Shown here piece by piece: positions 48,297 through 55,069 of a stretch of DNA of 64,000 nucleotides. The notes beneath the pieces are model-generated. The model was not told the DNA's origin, searched no databases, and saw nothing but the letters and a program-made list of their open reading frames with translations. The stretch comes from a virus. The stretch spans positions 1-64,000 of the IMG/VR virus record IMGVR_UViG_3300042691_013609. One strand, written 5' to 3'. The translations under genes and the position numbers were made by a program. How positions within the stretch are numbered: position 1 is the stretch's first letter; every line of letters starts with the position of its first letter.

Positions 48297-48662
48297 TTAC
48301 TCTCCATAATAATCTTTTAAAGACATCTCTACGAGCTTATCAAAGTATTCTTGGGTATACTTTTCTCTTACTTCTTTTAAATCCCTCTCAAGCCTTAGAT
48401 GGAATGAGTTTTCGCCATCGTCGCCAGATTCAAGATAATCAACTCTGTGCGCGTACACTTGTGCTACCTTAAGAGCTAACACAGCCTCTTGGAATTTCTG
48501 AATTTCCTTAGGGCTATAATTAGAATAAAGAATACCCTCTTCCTCCCAAGAGTGTCTATCCTCTTTTCTTTTAGGTTTTCCATTCTTAATAATAATACCT
48601 TCTATGGTATCTGCTATGTGACCAATCTTATATTGGTCGTAGCCGAAAAATCCTCCTGACAT
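48297..48662 (-). CDS. conserved phage/bacterial protein, 121 aa
   Basis: Begins MSGGFFGYDQYKIGHIADTI and contains YSPKEIQKFQEAVLALKVAQ and DYLESGDDGENSFHLRL. This signature is widespread in phages and Bacteroidetes genomes as a protein of unknown function. It is soluble and helical. Starts right upstream of a 33-residue microprotein's stop. Confidence 0.7.
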   Translation of the reverse strand: MSGGFFGYDQYKIGHIADTIEGIIIKNGKPKRKEDRHSWEEEGILYSNYSPKEIQKFQEAVLALKVAQVYAHRVDYLESGDDGENSFHLRLERDLKEVREKYTQEYFDKLVEMSLKDYYGE

Positions 48663-48674
48663 AATTTTAAAGTT

Positions 48675-48776
48675 TTAATTGTTAATTAAGAATTCAACTA
48701 TAATAATTACAAGTATTGCATTGAAAATAAACCCAATAATAAAGCCTTCCACAAAACTTTTATCGTTATCATCCAT
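48675..48776 (-). CDS. 33-aa single-span membrane microprotein
   Basis: MDDNDKSFVEGFIIGFIFNA followed by a hydrophobic run and NN. Acidic N-terminus and one membrane span (about 9-29). It starts 2 bases after the stop of the upstream gene. It belongs to a set of tiny membrane proteins in this block (also 54551, 62194, 62591). Could modulate the host membrane; no family is recognised. Confidence 0.45.
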   Translation of the reverse strand: MDDNDKSFVEGFIIGFIFNAILVIIIVEFLINN

Positions 48777-48778
48777 TT

Positions 48779-49354
48779 TTATTCTTCTTCTTCTTCTATT
48801 CTATGATATAAATTAACAATCTCACAATATGTAGGATAGGATGGCAATTCATTTCTCAAATCTGAGTTATTTATTTTTTCAAGCATAAACTTCTTCAACC
48901 CTTTTGTGTATACAAAATCCTCTATCATATCAGCTATTTCTTGCATTTGTTTATCGCCTGAAATAGTTATGCGGAGGTCATAATCATACCATTTAGTCTT
49001 CCAATCCCACATAAAAATACCCTTAGTAAGTTTTGTATGCAAATTATGAAGATACAAATTACGCATTCTTACAAGAGAATTGTCGCTACCAAATAGGTGC
49101 AACAATCTTAGGAACCATCTTGGACACCACCAAGGTTTAGCCTTGTAGTCCATAAATATAATAAGAGGTTCCATCATCTTAAACATATCTCCCTCTGATT
49201 TCCAAGGTATTGATCCTAAATATTGATACTTCTCGTAGAAATCTTTAGGAAAGAATACAGCCCTTAGGTGGTCTATAGTTATATCCTGGAATGTAACTAA
49301 ACCACCTTTGTGTTTGTAACCAGGGAATATTACCCAATACTTAAACTTTTTCAT
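48779..49354 (-). CDS. hypothetical protein, 191 aa
   Basis: Aromatic-rich protein (WWCPRWFLRLLHLFG about 94-108; WDWKTKWYDYDLRITISGDK about 137-156) with an acidic EEEEE tail. No membrane helix of full length is clear. Function unknown. Its ATG overlaps the TGA of the upstream gene. Confidence 0.55.
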   Translation of the reverse strand: MKKFKYWVIFPGYKHKGGLVTFQDITIDHLRAVFFPKDFYEKYQYLGSIPWKSEGDMFKMMEPLIIFMDYKAKPWWCPRWFLRLLHLFGSDNSLVRMRNLYLHNLHTKLTKGIFMWDWKTKWYDYDLRITISGDKQMQEIADMIEDFVYTKGLKKFMLEKINNSDLRNELPSYPTYCEIVNLYHRIEEEEE

Positions 49355-50061
49355 ATTGAATCTTTTAGAAATAAAGGAGAATTGTTGTTTCTCAAATCCT
49401 GTATATGCATCAAGGCTTTAGAGAATGAAATATATCTAGCTTCATCGTATGTATCTATGGAGTCTCCCCTATTAGTAGCTAACTCTATATAGGGGTCTTC
49501 TGAAGTATAAAGCATTTTGTTTTCATCGAAAAACATTACAACATAATAATATGTTGACGGCATAATACTATCTAATTTCACAAGTAGATATATGTTGTAA
49601 TTTCTCTTTAACCAATTCTCTAAAAACAAATACTCCATATTTATTTCCCTGCTATCTAAAGAACACTTATCCAATTCTTTAGCTGATATAGGATAATTCA
49701 TTTTATAACCTAACTCACAGGCTCTCTCAAATAAGCCACGACATTTTTTACTTGAAGCAGGATTGTTTCCAGTCACAATAGAAGTCTTTCGACCTACGTG
49801 TAAATCTTTATCTACTTCTTTTTTTACCGGAACTTGGTCTTGAAGTTTGCTTTCCCCATCTTTTCTTATTCTACTCATTGCCGCTTCACAATATAAAGCA
49901 AAATCCATAGCTTCGGCCTGTGCCTCTTTTAACCAATCTATTAGATTGTAATCATCCCTTTCAAGAGTAGTACCATATTTTTCTAACCCAACTATGGATC
50001 TATCTGTAATTTTCCTAATTACGCTGCGGACATGGCGGTCATAAACAAATTCTTCGTGCAT
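49351..50061 (-). CDS. two-part phage protein with MazG-like N-terminus, 236 aa
   Basis: I place the start at ATG 50061 (MHEEFVYDRHV). A longer frame begins with TTG at 50082 but runs over the promoter's -7 box. The N-terminal part (GLEKYGTTLERDD ... DWLKEAQAEAMDFALY) is the pattern of a common helical phage protein, MazG-like in general shape. The C-terminal part (after about residue 120, DTYDEARYISFSKALMHI) is a second, unrelated module. Possibly a fusion; function unknown. Confidence 0.6.
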   Translation of the reverse strand: MHEEFVYDRHVRSVIRKITDRSIVGLEKYGTTLERDDYNLIDWLKEAQAEAMDFALYCEAAMSRIRKDGESKLQDQVPVKKEVDKDLHVGRKTSIVTGNNPASSKKCRGLFERACELGYKMNYPISAKELDKCSLDSREINMEYLFLENWLKRNYNIYLLVKLDSIMPSTYYYVVMFFDENKMLYTSEDPYIELATNRGDSIDTYDEARYISFSKALMHIQDLRNNNSPLFLKDSI

Positions 50062-50079
50062 AATATTTATTATTTTTTG

Positions 50080-50109
50080 CAAAGATAATTATTATTTATT
50101 AATTTTCAA
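50080..50109 (-). promoter_or_regulatory. Bacteroidetes-type promoter
   Basis: TTG (50109-50107) and TATCTTTG (50087-50080) separated by 19 bases, in the gap after the upstream gene and about 20 bases before the preferred ATG at 50061. A close fit to the TTG-N19-TAnnTTTG form. Confidence 0.75.
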
Positions 50110-50112
50110 TAG

Positions 50113-50514
50113 TTACTCGTAAAAATTTGCATCATCTTCCATCATCTGAGTAAGGATTTCCTTTTGTTCTACCTTATCTGGAAATACTTTCTCTTCTCTA
50201 ACAAATTCAAATTCAGAGTAAGACTCTTTCTGATCTTTAAAGTAATAGTCCAAAAGAATATACAACTCCCACACAGCAGCGTAATCTAATTTAATTTTGC
50301 CGAAGTTAAAGTCATCATTAAAATGTTTTACATTAACCCCATTTCCAGTATCAACTAACCTCATCAACTTTTGGCCTTTAAGACTATCTACCCATTCAGA
50401 ATCTTTTCCATAAAACATTGTCCAAATGTCTTTATCCATGCCCTTAACACTTCTCTCTATTTCGTAATTTCCATAATTATTTTCTAAGATTTTTACTTTT
50501 ACTTTATTACTCAT
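50113..50514 (-). CDS. hypothetical protein, 133 aa
   Basis: Acidic protein (VKVKILENNYGNYEIERSVK; LDYYFKDQKESYSEFEFVRE) without recognised motifs. It overlaps the upstream 103-residue gene by 4 bases (ATGA) and ends 4 bases before the promoter at 50.1 kb. Confidence 0.5.
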   Translation of the reverse strand: MSNKVKVKILENNYGNYEIERSVKGMDKDIWTMFYGKDSEWVDSLKGQKLMRLVDTGNGVNVKHFNDDFNFGKIKLDYAAVWELYILLDYYFKDQKESYSEFEFVREEKVFPDKVEQKEILTQMMEDDANFYE

Positions 50515-50822
50515 ATTTTTTCAATTTTGTACAATGAATTTTTTGTTTTAAAAATAATATACTCATCGGTTTGTTCTACAATCTGAGTGACCCCAGTAGT
50601 TTGCCACGTGAACAAGGCTCCAAATTGTGGATCTAACACCAAGCTCCTGCCAAAATCAGGCTCATCAAAGGCTTCCTTAAATGTTCCATTTTCATTGAAC
50701 TCAATCCATTTAATCTTCTCAGCTGTTTTTAGAAAGGAAGGATCATTTGGCTTCGTAAGATTATAATTAACCTCTCCTTGTATTATGTCCATTAGTAGGA
50801 CGGGTCTTTTAATCTTGCTCAT
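50511..50822 (-). CDS. hypothetical protein, 103 aa
   Basis: Beta-rich small protein (ALFTWQTTGVTQIVEQTDEY, IIFKTKNSLYKIEKI) without a known family. It is the first gene after the structured region at 50.89-51.10 kb and may be translated from a transcript carrying that fold in its leader. Confidence 0.55.
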   Translation of the reverse strand: MSKIKRPVLLMDIIQGEVNYNLTKPNDPSFLKTAEKIKWIEFNENGTFKEAFDEPDFGRSLVLDPQFGALFTWQTTGVTQIVEQTDEYIIFKTKNSLYKIEKI

Positions 50823-50889
50823 TATTTTCCAAATCTTTTACCGATTATTTTTTGAAAAAATGCTCCTTATTCTCTTACCCTTTTATTTC

Positions 50890-51104
50890 GGAGCTGACCT
50901 GCTTATCCACATTCTTATAACTTCTCGTGTCCAAATGATTATGGACCGTTGTGTCTTTGAATTGATACGAGTTTCTCAAGGGTACAGGCCAAAATATTGC
51001 AAATTGCAATATACAATAATATTGTCAATACAGATACTCCACCTACGTTTAAGGCTGGCTTGTGGGGCGAGGACTACCTACGGCTCTTTTATCTGTATTT
51101 ATTT
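50890..51104 (-). ncRNA. structured non-coding region 1
   Basis: No supported gene is seen in the 282 bases between 50823 and 51104. The sequence holds several perfect or near-perfect inverted repeats: 10 bp (51027-51036 with 51090-51099), 9 bp with a 1-base centre (50994-51012), and a nest of three helices: 50896-50901/50985-50990 (one wobble), 50924-50928/51067-region partner at 50967-50971, and 50929-50933/50942-50946. It may be a leader structure of the 103-residue gene, or an independent RNA. Confidence 0.5.
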
Positions 51105-51284
51105 TTAATAAGTTCCTCCGACAGTTCTTGGAAGACTTTTTACAACTTTTTGAACCTCTTCTGAATTCAATTTAATTGTAACCCCGTCTTTTGTTATAAA
51201 CATTTCTAAACCTTCAGCCCAGTGCGAATAAGATTTAGTTGAATTGTTACATGATGTTATTGTAAATACAGAAAATTCACTCAT
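51105..51284 (-). CDS. small hypothetical protein, 59 aa
   Basis: ATG 51284 overlaps the stop of the HNH gene (ATGA). The 59 residues begin MSEFSVFTITSCNNSTKSYS and include EMFITKDGVTIKLNSEEVQK, a strand-helix pattern. Its coupling to the HNH gene suggests it was part of the same insertion or is re-joined downstream of it. Function unknown. Confidence 0.55.
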   Translation of the reverse strand: MSEFSVFTITSCNNSTKSYSHWAEGLEMFITKDGVTIKLNSEEVQKVVKSLPRTVGGTY

Positions 51285-51769
51285 GATTTATTTAAAATTT
51301 TAAACCTAATTTGTGTGCCTCTTATTATTTTACTTTTCCAAGCAAAAGGGCCACTCGCGCCTTCTTCTTCATACATATATAAACTTGCTTCTTTAATAGA
51401 AGAAAATACCTTATTAGTTTGTGTATCTAAAACTTTTCTGCTACAGACCTCTTTTGATTTTTTAGTCATCTCAGCCAAATATTCTGAATCGTTTTTTATC
51501 CTGCCTTTATCTACGGCATCTTGCCAATTATCTTTGGCTGAACCTAAGAATAGATGATCCGGGTTAACACATTTTCTATTGTCACATGAGTGACATACAT
51601 ACATACCTTTAGGAATCTCTCCTTTATGTAGAGTATAAGAAAGCCTGTGGGCATCTAATACTTTTCCATCTACTTTGATAGCGCCATAACCTGTCTTACC
51701 TCTTAGACCGGCCGTCCATTCCCAACATCCGTCTTCTATCTTATTTATTTTACTATAAAACCTTTCCAT
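51281..51769 (-). CDS. HNH homing-type endonuclease, 162 aa
   Basis: HNH core AHRLSYTLHKGEIPKGMYVC followed by HSCDNRKCVNPDHLFLGS, with the ligand pattern of the HNH_3 group. The N-terminal part (GCWEWTAGLRGKTGYGAI) is the usual zinc-finger-like start of this type. The C-terminal 60 residues (VLDTQTNKVFSSIKEASLYM ... GTQIRFKIL) match the same module of the HNH gene at 47.5-48.3 kb. It lies between structured regions 1 and 2, consistent with homing into non-coding RNA loci. Confidence 0.85.
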   Translation of the reverse strand: MERFYSKINKIEDGCWEWTAGLRGKTGYGAIKVDGKVLDAHRLSYTLHKGEIPKGMYVCHSCDNRKCVNPDHLFLGSAKDNWQDAVDKGRIKNDSEYLAEMTKKSKEVCSRKVLDTQTNKVFSSIKEASLYMYEEEGASGPFAWKSKIIRGTQIRFKILNKS

Positions 51770-51787
51770 TTATTTTACTTTTTTTAA

Positions 51788-51912
51788 AAAGATATGTGGT
51801 GTCGCTCCACTGCCTCTACAACCTAAGAATTTCGCTCAAAAGGGACTTCTAGAACTTATGTCCGTTTCGTACTAATCCGAATTGCTAACACCATTTTTGA
51901 ATGGATATCTTT
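51788..51912 (-). ncRNA. structured non-coding region 2
   Basis: A 160-base gap between genes contains a perfect 8-bp outer helix (51788-51795 with 51905-51912), a 5-bp hairpin CCATT/AATGG directly stacked on it (51891-51904), GTGG/CCAC (51796-51810) and GGAC/GTCC (51843-51863). The enclosed layout, about 125 bases, looks like a self-contained fold upstream of the HNH gene. I do not know the family. Confidence 0.45.
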
Positions 51913-51929
51913 GTATTAATTGTGGTCAC

Positions 51930-52121
51930 TCATAACCATTTTCCAAATCTAAAATTAGTAAACCCTATTCCAGATATATCTGGATCATTTTTATATATCT
52001 CTTCTAATTCTTTATAATACGGAGATTCTTTAGGTTCGCTAGTAGCCTCTGTTTTATACAGTATTTTTTCACATGGTTTATCTCTACGAAGATAATAAAA
52101 AATATATTCTCGTTTTGCCAT
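51930..52121 (-). CDS. small hypothetical protein, 63 aa
   Basis: Begins MAKREYIFYYLRRDKPCEKI and ends GIGFTNFRFGKWL. Basic N-terminus, strand-rich. It is isolated between structured regions 2 and 3. No family recognised. Confidence 0.5.
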   Translation of the reverse strand: MAKREYIFYYLRRDKPCEKILYKTEATSEPKESPYYKELEEIYKNDPDISGIGFTNFRFGKWL

Positions 52122-52140
52122 TCTATTTTTTATTTTATTA

Positions 52141-52190
52141 TTTTAAAAACCCGCAAGATACATGATGCGTCCATCAGTAGAGCTTGCAGG
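52141..52190 (-). terminator. hairpin terminator of the tRNA/RNA unit
   Basis: Reading leftward, an 8-bp stem CCTGCAAG/CTTGCGGG (52190-52183 with 52057-type partner at 52157-52150, one G-U) encloses an inner GATG/CATC hairpin and is followed by TTTTT. It ends structured region 3. Confidence 0.6.
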
Positions 52191-52485
52191 ATACGTTACA
52201 ATTTATACCTTGGGCTATTCATTGTAACAAGAAGACCAGAGGGCAGTTCTTTGGGATGCTTCCTGGTACGTTATTAAAAAGCCAGGAAAGCGAGCGTGGA
52301 CACCACGCTCCTAAACTCTCCTAGCACGAAATTCTCCACTAAGTCTCGGTATACACAACATAGGAGAATTAGAAATAGGGAGCTACCCATCTTTCCTATA
52401 ACCGATCGCATCCTATAGAGGCTGGTAGTATTATTCCACCCAGAAGTTTAAAACTTCCTTTCATTGCACCTATAGCGAAACTGGG
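52141..52485 (-). ncRNA. structured non-coding RNA 3, downstream of the tRNA
   Basis: A 365-base gene-free stretch (52122-52486) directly follows the tRNA. It contains many perfect inverted repeats: CCACCCAG/CTGGGTGG (52436-52443 with 52481-52488) holding GAAGTTT/AAACTTC; AATTCTCC/GGAGAATT (52330-52337, 52363-52370); GAGCGTGG/CCACGCTC (52292-52310); TCCTGG/CCAGGA (52261-52287); GTTACAA/TTGTAAC (52195-52228); and the terminator stem at the end. With a promoter before the tRNA and a terminator here, it looks like a discrete tRNA plus ncRNA transcript. Position next to a phage tRNA recalls the large ornate phage RNAs (GOLLD, ROOL), but it is shorter and I cannot assign a family. Confidence 0.65.
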
Positions 52486-52559
52486 TGGGCTAAATAGGGC
52501 TTGAACCTATGACCTACTGATTATGAGTCAGTTGCTCTAACCTACTGAGCTATTAGCCC
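52486..52559 (-). tRNA. tRNA with CAU anticodon (Met or Ile2)
   Basis: Cloverleaf with acceptor GGGCTAA/TTAGCCC, D stem GCTC/GAGC, anticodon stem ACTGA/TCAGT with loop CTCATAA (anticodon CAU), and T arm ATAGG-TTCAAGC-CCTAT. The discriminator is A; CCA is not encoded. A CAU tRNA may be elongator Met or, if modified to lysidine, Ile for AUA codons. The acceptor pair C4-G69 and heavy AUA use in this AT-rich genome favour Ile2, but this is an inference. Confidence 0.93.
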
Positions 52560-52572
52560 TTAAAGATGATTA

Positions 52573-52580
52573 CAAATTTA
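52573..52580 (-). promoter_or_regulatory. promoter -7 box of the tRNA unit
   Basis: TAAATTTG fits TAnnTTTG and ends 13 bases before the 5' end of the tRNA. The -33 region is not a clear TTG. Upstream are two ATTTAACAAT direct repeats (about 52603-52620), possible operator sites. Confidence 0.55.
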
Positions 52581-52620
52581 GTACATATTTTTATATTATA
52601 TTGTTAAATGATTGTTAAAT

Positions 52621-52650
52621 ATAGGGGGAGTTTTATTTTCCTCCCCCTAT
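52621..52650. terminator. perfect 10-bp hairpin after the 175-residue gene
   Basis: ATAGGGGGAG (52621-52630) and CTCCCCCTAT (52641-52650) form a G/C-rich stem with a 10-base loop. It lies 30 bases beyond the stop of the leftward gene at 52681 and before the tRNA promoter, so it probably ends that gene's transcript. The following T-run is weak. Confidence 0.7.
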
Positions 52651-52680
52651 CCGTGGCAGACACGTTATCAGAGGCGTATA

Positions 52681-53208
52681 TTATTGGAAGTTAAACTTCT
52701 CTTTGTTTGAATCATACCAAGTAAATAACCTACTATGCTGTAAATTTGGTTGGCTATACGCATTTTCGGGTTTAAAAAATAGGTAATCTAATCTTTTATT
52801 ATACACAGATTCCTCCGTTTCAAAGTAAGAAACAATTAGACTATATATCTCTTTATGGGTAAAAGATGTCTCCGCCCTAAACCAAGCGATAAGTTTTAAT
52901 AGTTTATTTTTTGGACATATTACTAATTCTTCTTCTTTGTATTTATCTAATAGGTAATCGGCAAGTTTCTCATCGTTCTCATGGTAATTAGGTATTTGTA
53001 TCTTGTCTAAGATTTCTTTTCCTTTTTTATTTAATCTTACTTCCCCGTTTTTCAGAGTCTGAGTGTAATCTGATAGATGCAGTATAGTAAAGTTATCAAC
53101 TATGTACTGGTTCAAATCCTCTGTACGATTTTGATGTATCGCTTGCAAAGCCACTATATCTGCTACAGATAGTTCTACTTTTTTCAAGTAGTTAAAATTT
53201 ATATACAT
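52681..53208 (-). CDS. hypothetical protein, 175 aa
   Basis: N-terminal helix-turn-helix-like stretch (KKVELSVADIVALQAIHQNR ... DYTQTLKNGEVRLNKKGKEI), which resembles a winged-helix reader of phage replication initiators, then a helical half (KLLKLIAWFRAETSFTHKEI). Encoded right after the primase operon, so a replication role is plausible. It overlaps the upstream gene by 10 bases. Confidence 0.55.
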   Translation of the reverse strand: MYINFNYLKKVELSVADIVALQAIHQNRTEDLNQYIVDNFTILHLSDYTQTLKNGEVRLNKKGKEILDKIQIPNYHENDEKLADYLLDKYKEEELVICPKNKLLKLIAWFRAETSFTHKEIYSLIVSYFETEESVYNKRLDYLFFKPENAYSQPNLQHSRLFTWYDSNKEKFNFQ

Positions 53209-53561
53209 TGATCTGAATTTTCTATGTTATCTTCCTCCTCTTCTTTAAAGGATACTATGTTGTTGTATTTTATATAAGCTGTTTCCCACCTTGCTAAGTA
53301 AGCAGTTATTACTTTTGATTCGTTTTCTGATGTTTTAAAATTTTTAACCAGCCATTTTTGCATTACATAAACATTGCAATTTTGCTCTTTGTCATCAGTC
53401 TCTTCACAGCCTGGTATAAAAGATAGTAACTCACTATTTTTTAGTGGTTCTATTAATTCATAACCATCCCCGACATCATCTAAATAAAAGTTATTCCTTC
53501 TTTCATAAACAACCTGCCCAGGTTTTAACTTACTTTTTGTTAACTTCTTCAATTTTTTCAT
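53199..53561 (-). CDS. hypothetical protein, 120 aa
   Basis: Basic N-terminus (MKKLKKLTKSKLKPGQVVYE) followed by beta-rich sequence and an acidic C-terminus (EEEEDN). The start overlaps the primase stop by 4 bases. No recognised motif; likely co-translated with the primase. Confidence 0.5.
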   Translation of the reverse strand: MKKLKKLTKSKLKPGQVVYERRNNFYLDDVGDGYELIEPLKNSELLSFIPGCEETDDKEQNCNVYVMQKWLVKNFKTSENESKVITAYLARWETAYIKYNNIVSFKEEEEDNIENSDQCI

Positions 53562-54526
53562 ATCAATATCTTTTCTATAAGGCGTTTTAAGGCGGAATAG
53601 CCAAGGTTTACGGCAACTTCGTCTACATCCTTGATACCTTTCGTATATAGGTAATTGGATACGTCTAAAGGCAAATAAACGCCCTTTATACGGCCATTAC
53701 TTTCATTCTCAATACTTTGTGTGCTGTTTTCACCAGCCCGGTCAAAATCTAATAAACAATAAATATTATCATATTGTTTAAAATCATTTTCAATTTCCTT
53801 TAAAAGACCCCTGTAGTTACCTTCAGCTAATACGGAAGTAGTATCAAATGGTAGTTTTAAATTATCAAAAACCATTTTGTCTTTCTTAGAAGATAGTATT
53901 ACTAAATCTTTATTTATATTTTTGAGCGGGGATTCGTAGTTAACTAAAGAGATGTTGTGCGACATCCACTTTAAATCACCTTGATCCATAGGACTATACA
54001 ACTTCCAAGAAGACTTGTCACCCCTCATGTAATATATAAACTTAGGTAAATCAGGAGTTGATGTACATTTAAACTTACCATCTATTAGAAGCATCTTTAA
54101 AGGAAAGACTAAGTTGTCAGTGAGTTGTGCTTCTGTTACTCCCCTTTTATCCCAATACTCCAACTCAAACTTTCTATAAGATGTGAATGGTATTACATCT
54201 CTTTTTACTTGTTTAACATGTTTTTTGCGTACATTTTCTATTGAATGACTATTACCTTTCAGTATTTCCTTTGCTGTTCTCAATGCATCAGCGAACCCAA
54301 CTGATTCGATAGCCATGATAAACTCAAAAATATTACCACCTTCACCAGTACCAAAGTCTTTCCATCTTATGTTTCCATTTGTTTCGTATGTGGAAAAACT
54401 TGGATTACCCTCGTCTCTTAAAGGAGAGTGTACCCTATAAAATAACTTAACACCGTAGTGTTCATAAATTTGCTCCTGCTCCACAAGAGTAAATAATTTT
54501 TTATCTTGACTAGCAACTAACGCCAT
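53558..54526 (-). CDS. DnaG-type primase with degenerate zinc-binding region, 322 aa
   Basis: The N-terminal part keeps the outline of a CHC2 zinc domain (SPLRDEGNPSFSTYE ... WKDFGTGEGGNIFEFIM, about 33-72), but all expected Cys and His ligands are replaced. A TOPRIM segment follows (NIYCLLDFDRAGENS, about 249-263), with Asp residues of the metal-binding DxD type. It should make RNA primers for the polymerase and work with the DnaB-type helicase. The missing zinc ligands may mean altered template recognition. Confidence 0.75.
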   Translation of the reverse strand: MALVASQDKKLFTLVEQEQIYEHYGVKLFYRVHSPLRDEGNPSFSTYETNGNIRWKDFGTGEGGNIFEFIMAIESVGFADALRTAKEILKGNSHSIENVRKKHVKQVKRDVIPFTSYRKFELEYWDKRGVTEAQLTDNLVFPLKMLLIDGKFKCTSTPDLPKFIYYMRGDKSSWKLYSPMDQGDLKWMSHNISLVNYESPLKNINKDLVILSSKKDKMVFDNLKLPFDTTSVLAEGNYRGLLKEIENDFKQYDNIYCLLDFDRAGENSTQSIENESNGRIKGVYLPLDVSNYLYTKGIKDVDEVAVNLGYSALKRLIEKILI

Positions 54527-54550
54527 TGTTATTTATTTTTTATTTCTTAA

Positions 54551-54625
54551 TCATTCTTCGTATTTGTAATAATATTTATCAATTAAATAAGATATAAGTG
54601 ATAGTATAAATAGAATAATTACCAT
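54551..54625 (-). CDS. 24-aa membrane microprotein candidate
   Basis: MVIILFILSLISYLIDKYYY then KYEE, from ATG 54625 to TGA 54551. One hydrophobic segment. It occupies the gap between the primase start and the upstream gene, without overlap to either, so support is weaker than for the coupled microproteins. Confidence 0.25.
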   Translation of the reverse strand: MVIILFILSLISYLIDKYYYKYEE

Positions 54626-54639
54626 TTAGTATTTATATT

Positions 54640-54663
54640 GTGGGGGGATGTTTTAACCACCAC
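54640..54663 (-). terminator. possible hairpin after the 101-residue gene
   Basis: Leftward, GTGGTGG and the facing CCCCCAC pair with one mismatch around a short A-rich loop. It lies about 50 bases beyond the stop at 54716. There is no strong T-run, so this is only a possible terminator. Confidence 0.35.
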
Positions 54664-54715
54664 ATTTGAAAAAATCAATTCACAAATCAATAATTGGGCA
54701 GCCTCCGCGAATATG

Positions 54716-55021
54716 CTAATCTGTGGAACCTGCTGCTGCGGTAACGTCTTCACCTTTTAAAACTTTATCTAAAAAGTCTTTGAACTTGATTGGTGGTTGC
54801 TTCTTAACATCGTAGAACAAATCGAAATCATCTACATTAACTTGAGACAATATGGAATCCTCCTTCTCATAGAGTGGGTCTGATAAGTTAAACCATTCTT
54901 TTGTTTTGATTATCGCGGAATCTAATTGGACTAGCCCGTCTTTAGTTTCGCCTGATATAGTCCCAATAAAGTCAACACCTAAATGAGAACCATAAACCAT
55001 AGTACCTTTGCTATACTTCAT
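54716..55021 (-). CDS. hypothetical protein, 101 aa
   Basis: Beta-rich N-terminus (GTMVYGSHLGVDFIGTISGE, then GLVQLDSAII) and an acidic, helical C-terminus. Reads like a small SH3-like or KOW-type module, but no specific family is recognised. It has its own good promoter upstream. Confidence 0.55.
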   Translation of the reverse strand: MKYSKGTMVYGSHLGVDFIGTISGETKDGLVQLDSAIIKTKEWFNLSDPLYEKEDSILSQVNVDDFDLFYDVKKQPPIKFKDFLDKVLKGEDVTAAAGSTD

Positions 55022-55038
55022 ATAATTTATTTAAAATA

Positions 55039-55069
55039 CAAAAATAATGTTTTATTATTAATAAGTCAA
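55039..55069 (-). promoter_or_regulatory. Bacteroidetes-type promoter
   Basis: TTG (55069-55067) and TATTTTTG (55046-55039), spacing 20 bases, 17 bases before ATG 55021. The TTG lies at the end of the upstream gene. A close fit to TTG-N19/20-TAnnTTTG. Confidence 0.75.

Noticed and set aside
50785-51108. 107-residue rightward frame across structured region 1
   Set aside because: It lies against the direction of all neighbours, begins inside a leftward gene and its protein is low-quality and hydrophobic. The sequence is better explained by inverted repeats.
52141-52200. Hammerhead-like CTGATG sequence in structured region 3
   Set aside because: The core reads CTGATGG and no matching GAAA partner at the right distance is present.
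50890-52486. Decayed tRNA array or group I intron
   Set aside because: No GTTCRA-type T-loops or anticodon arms occur outside the one tRNA, and I found no convincing P7/P3 core of a group I intron; the HNH genes are free-standing.
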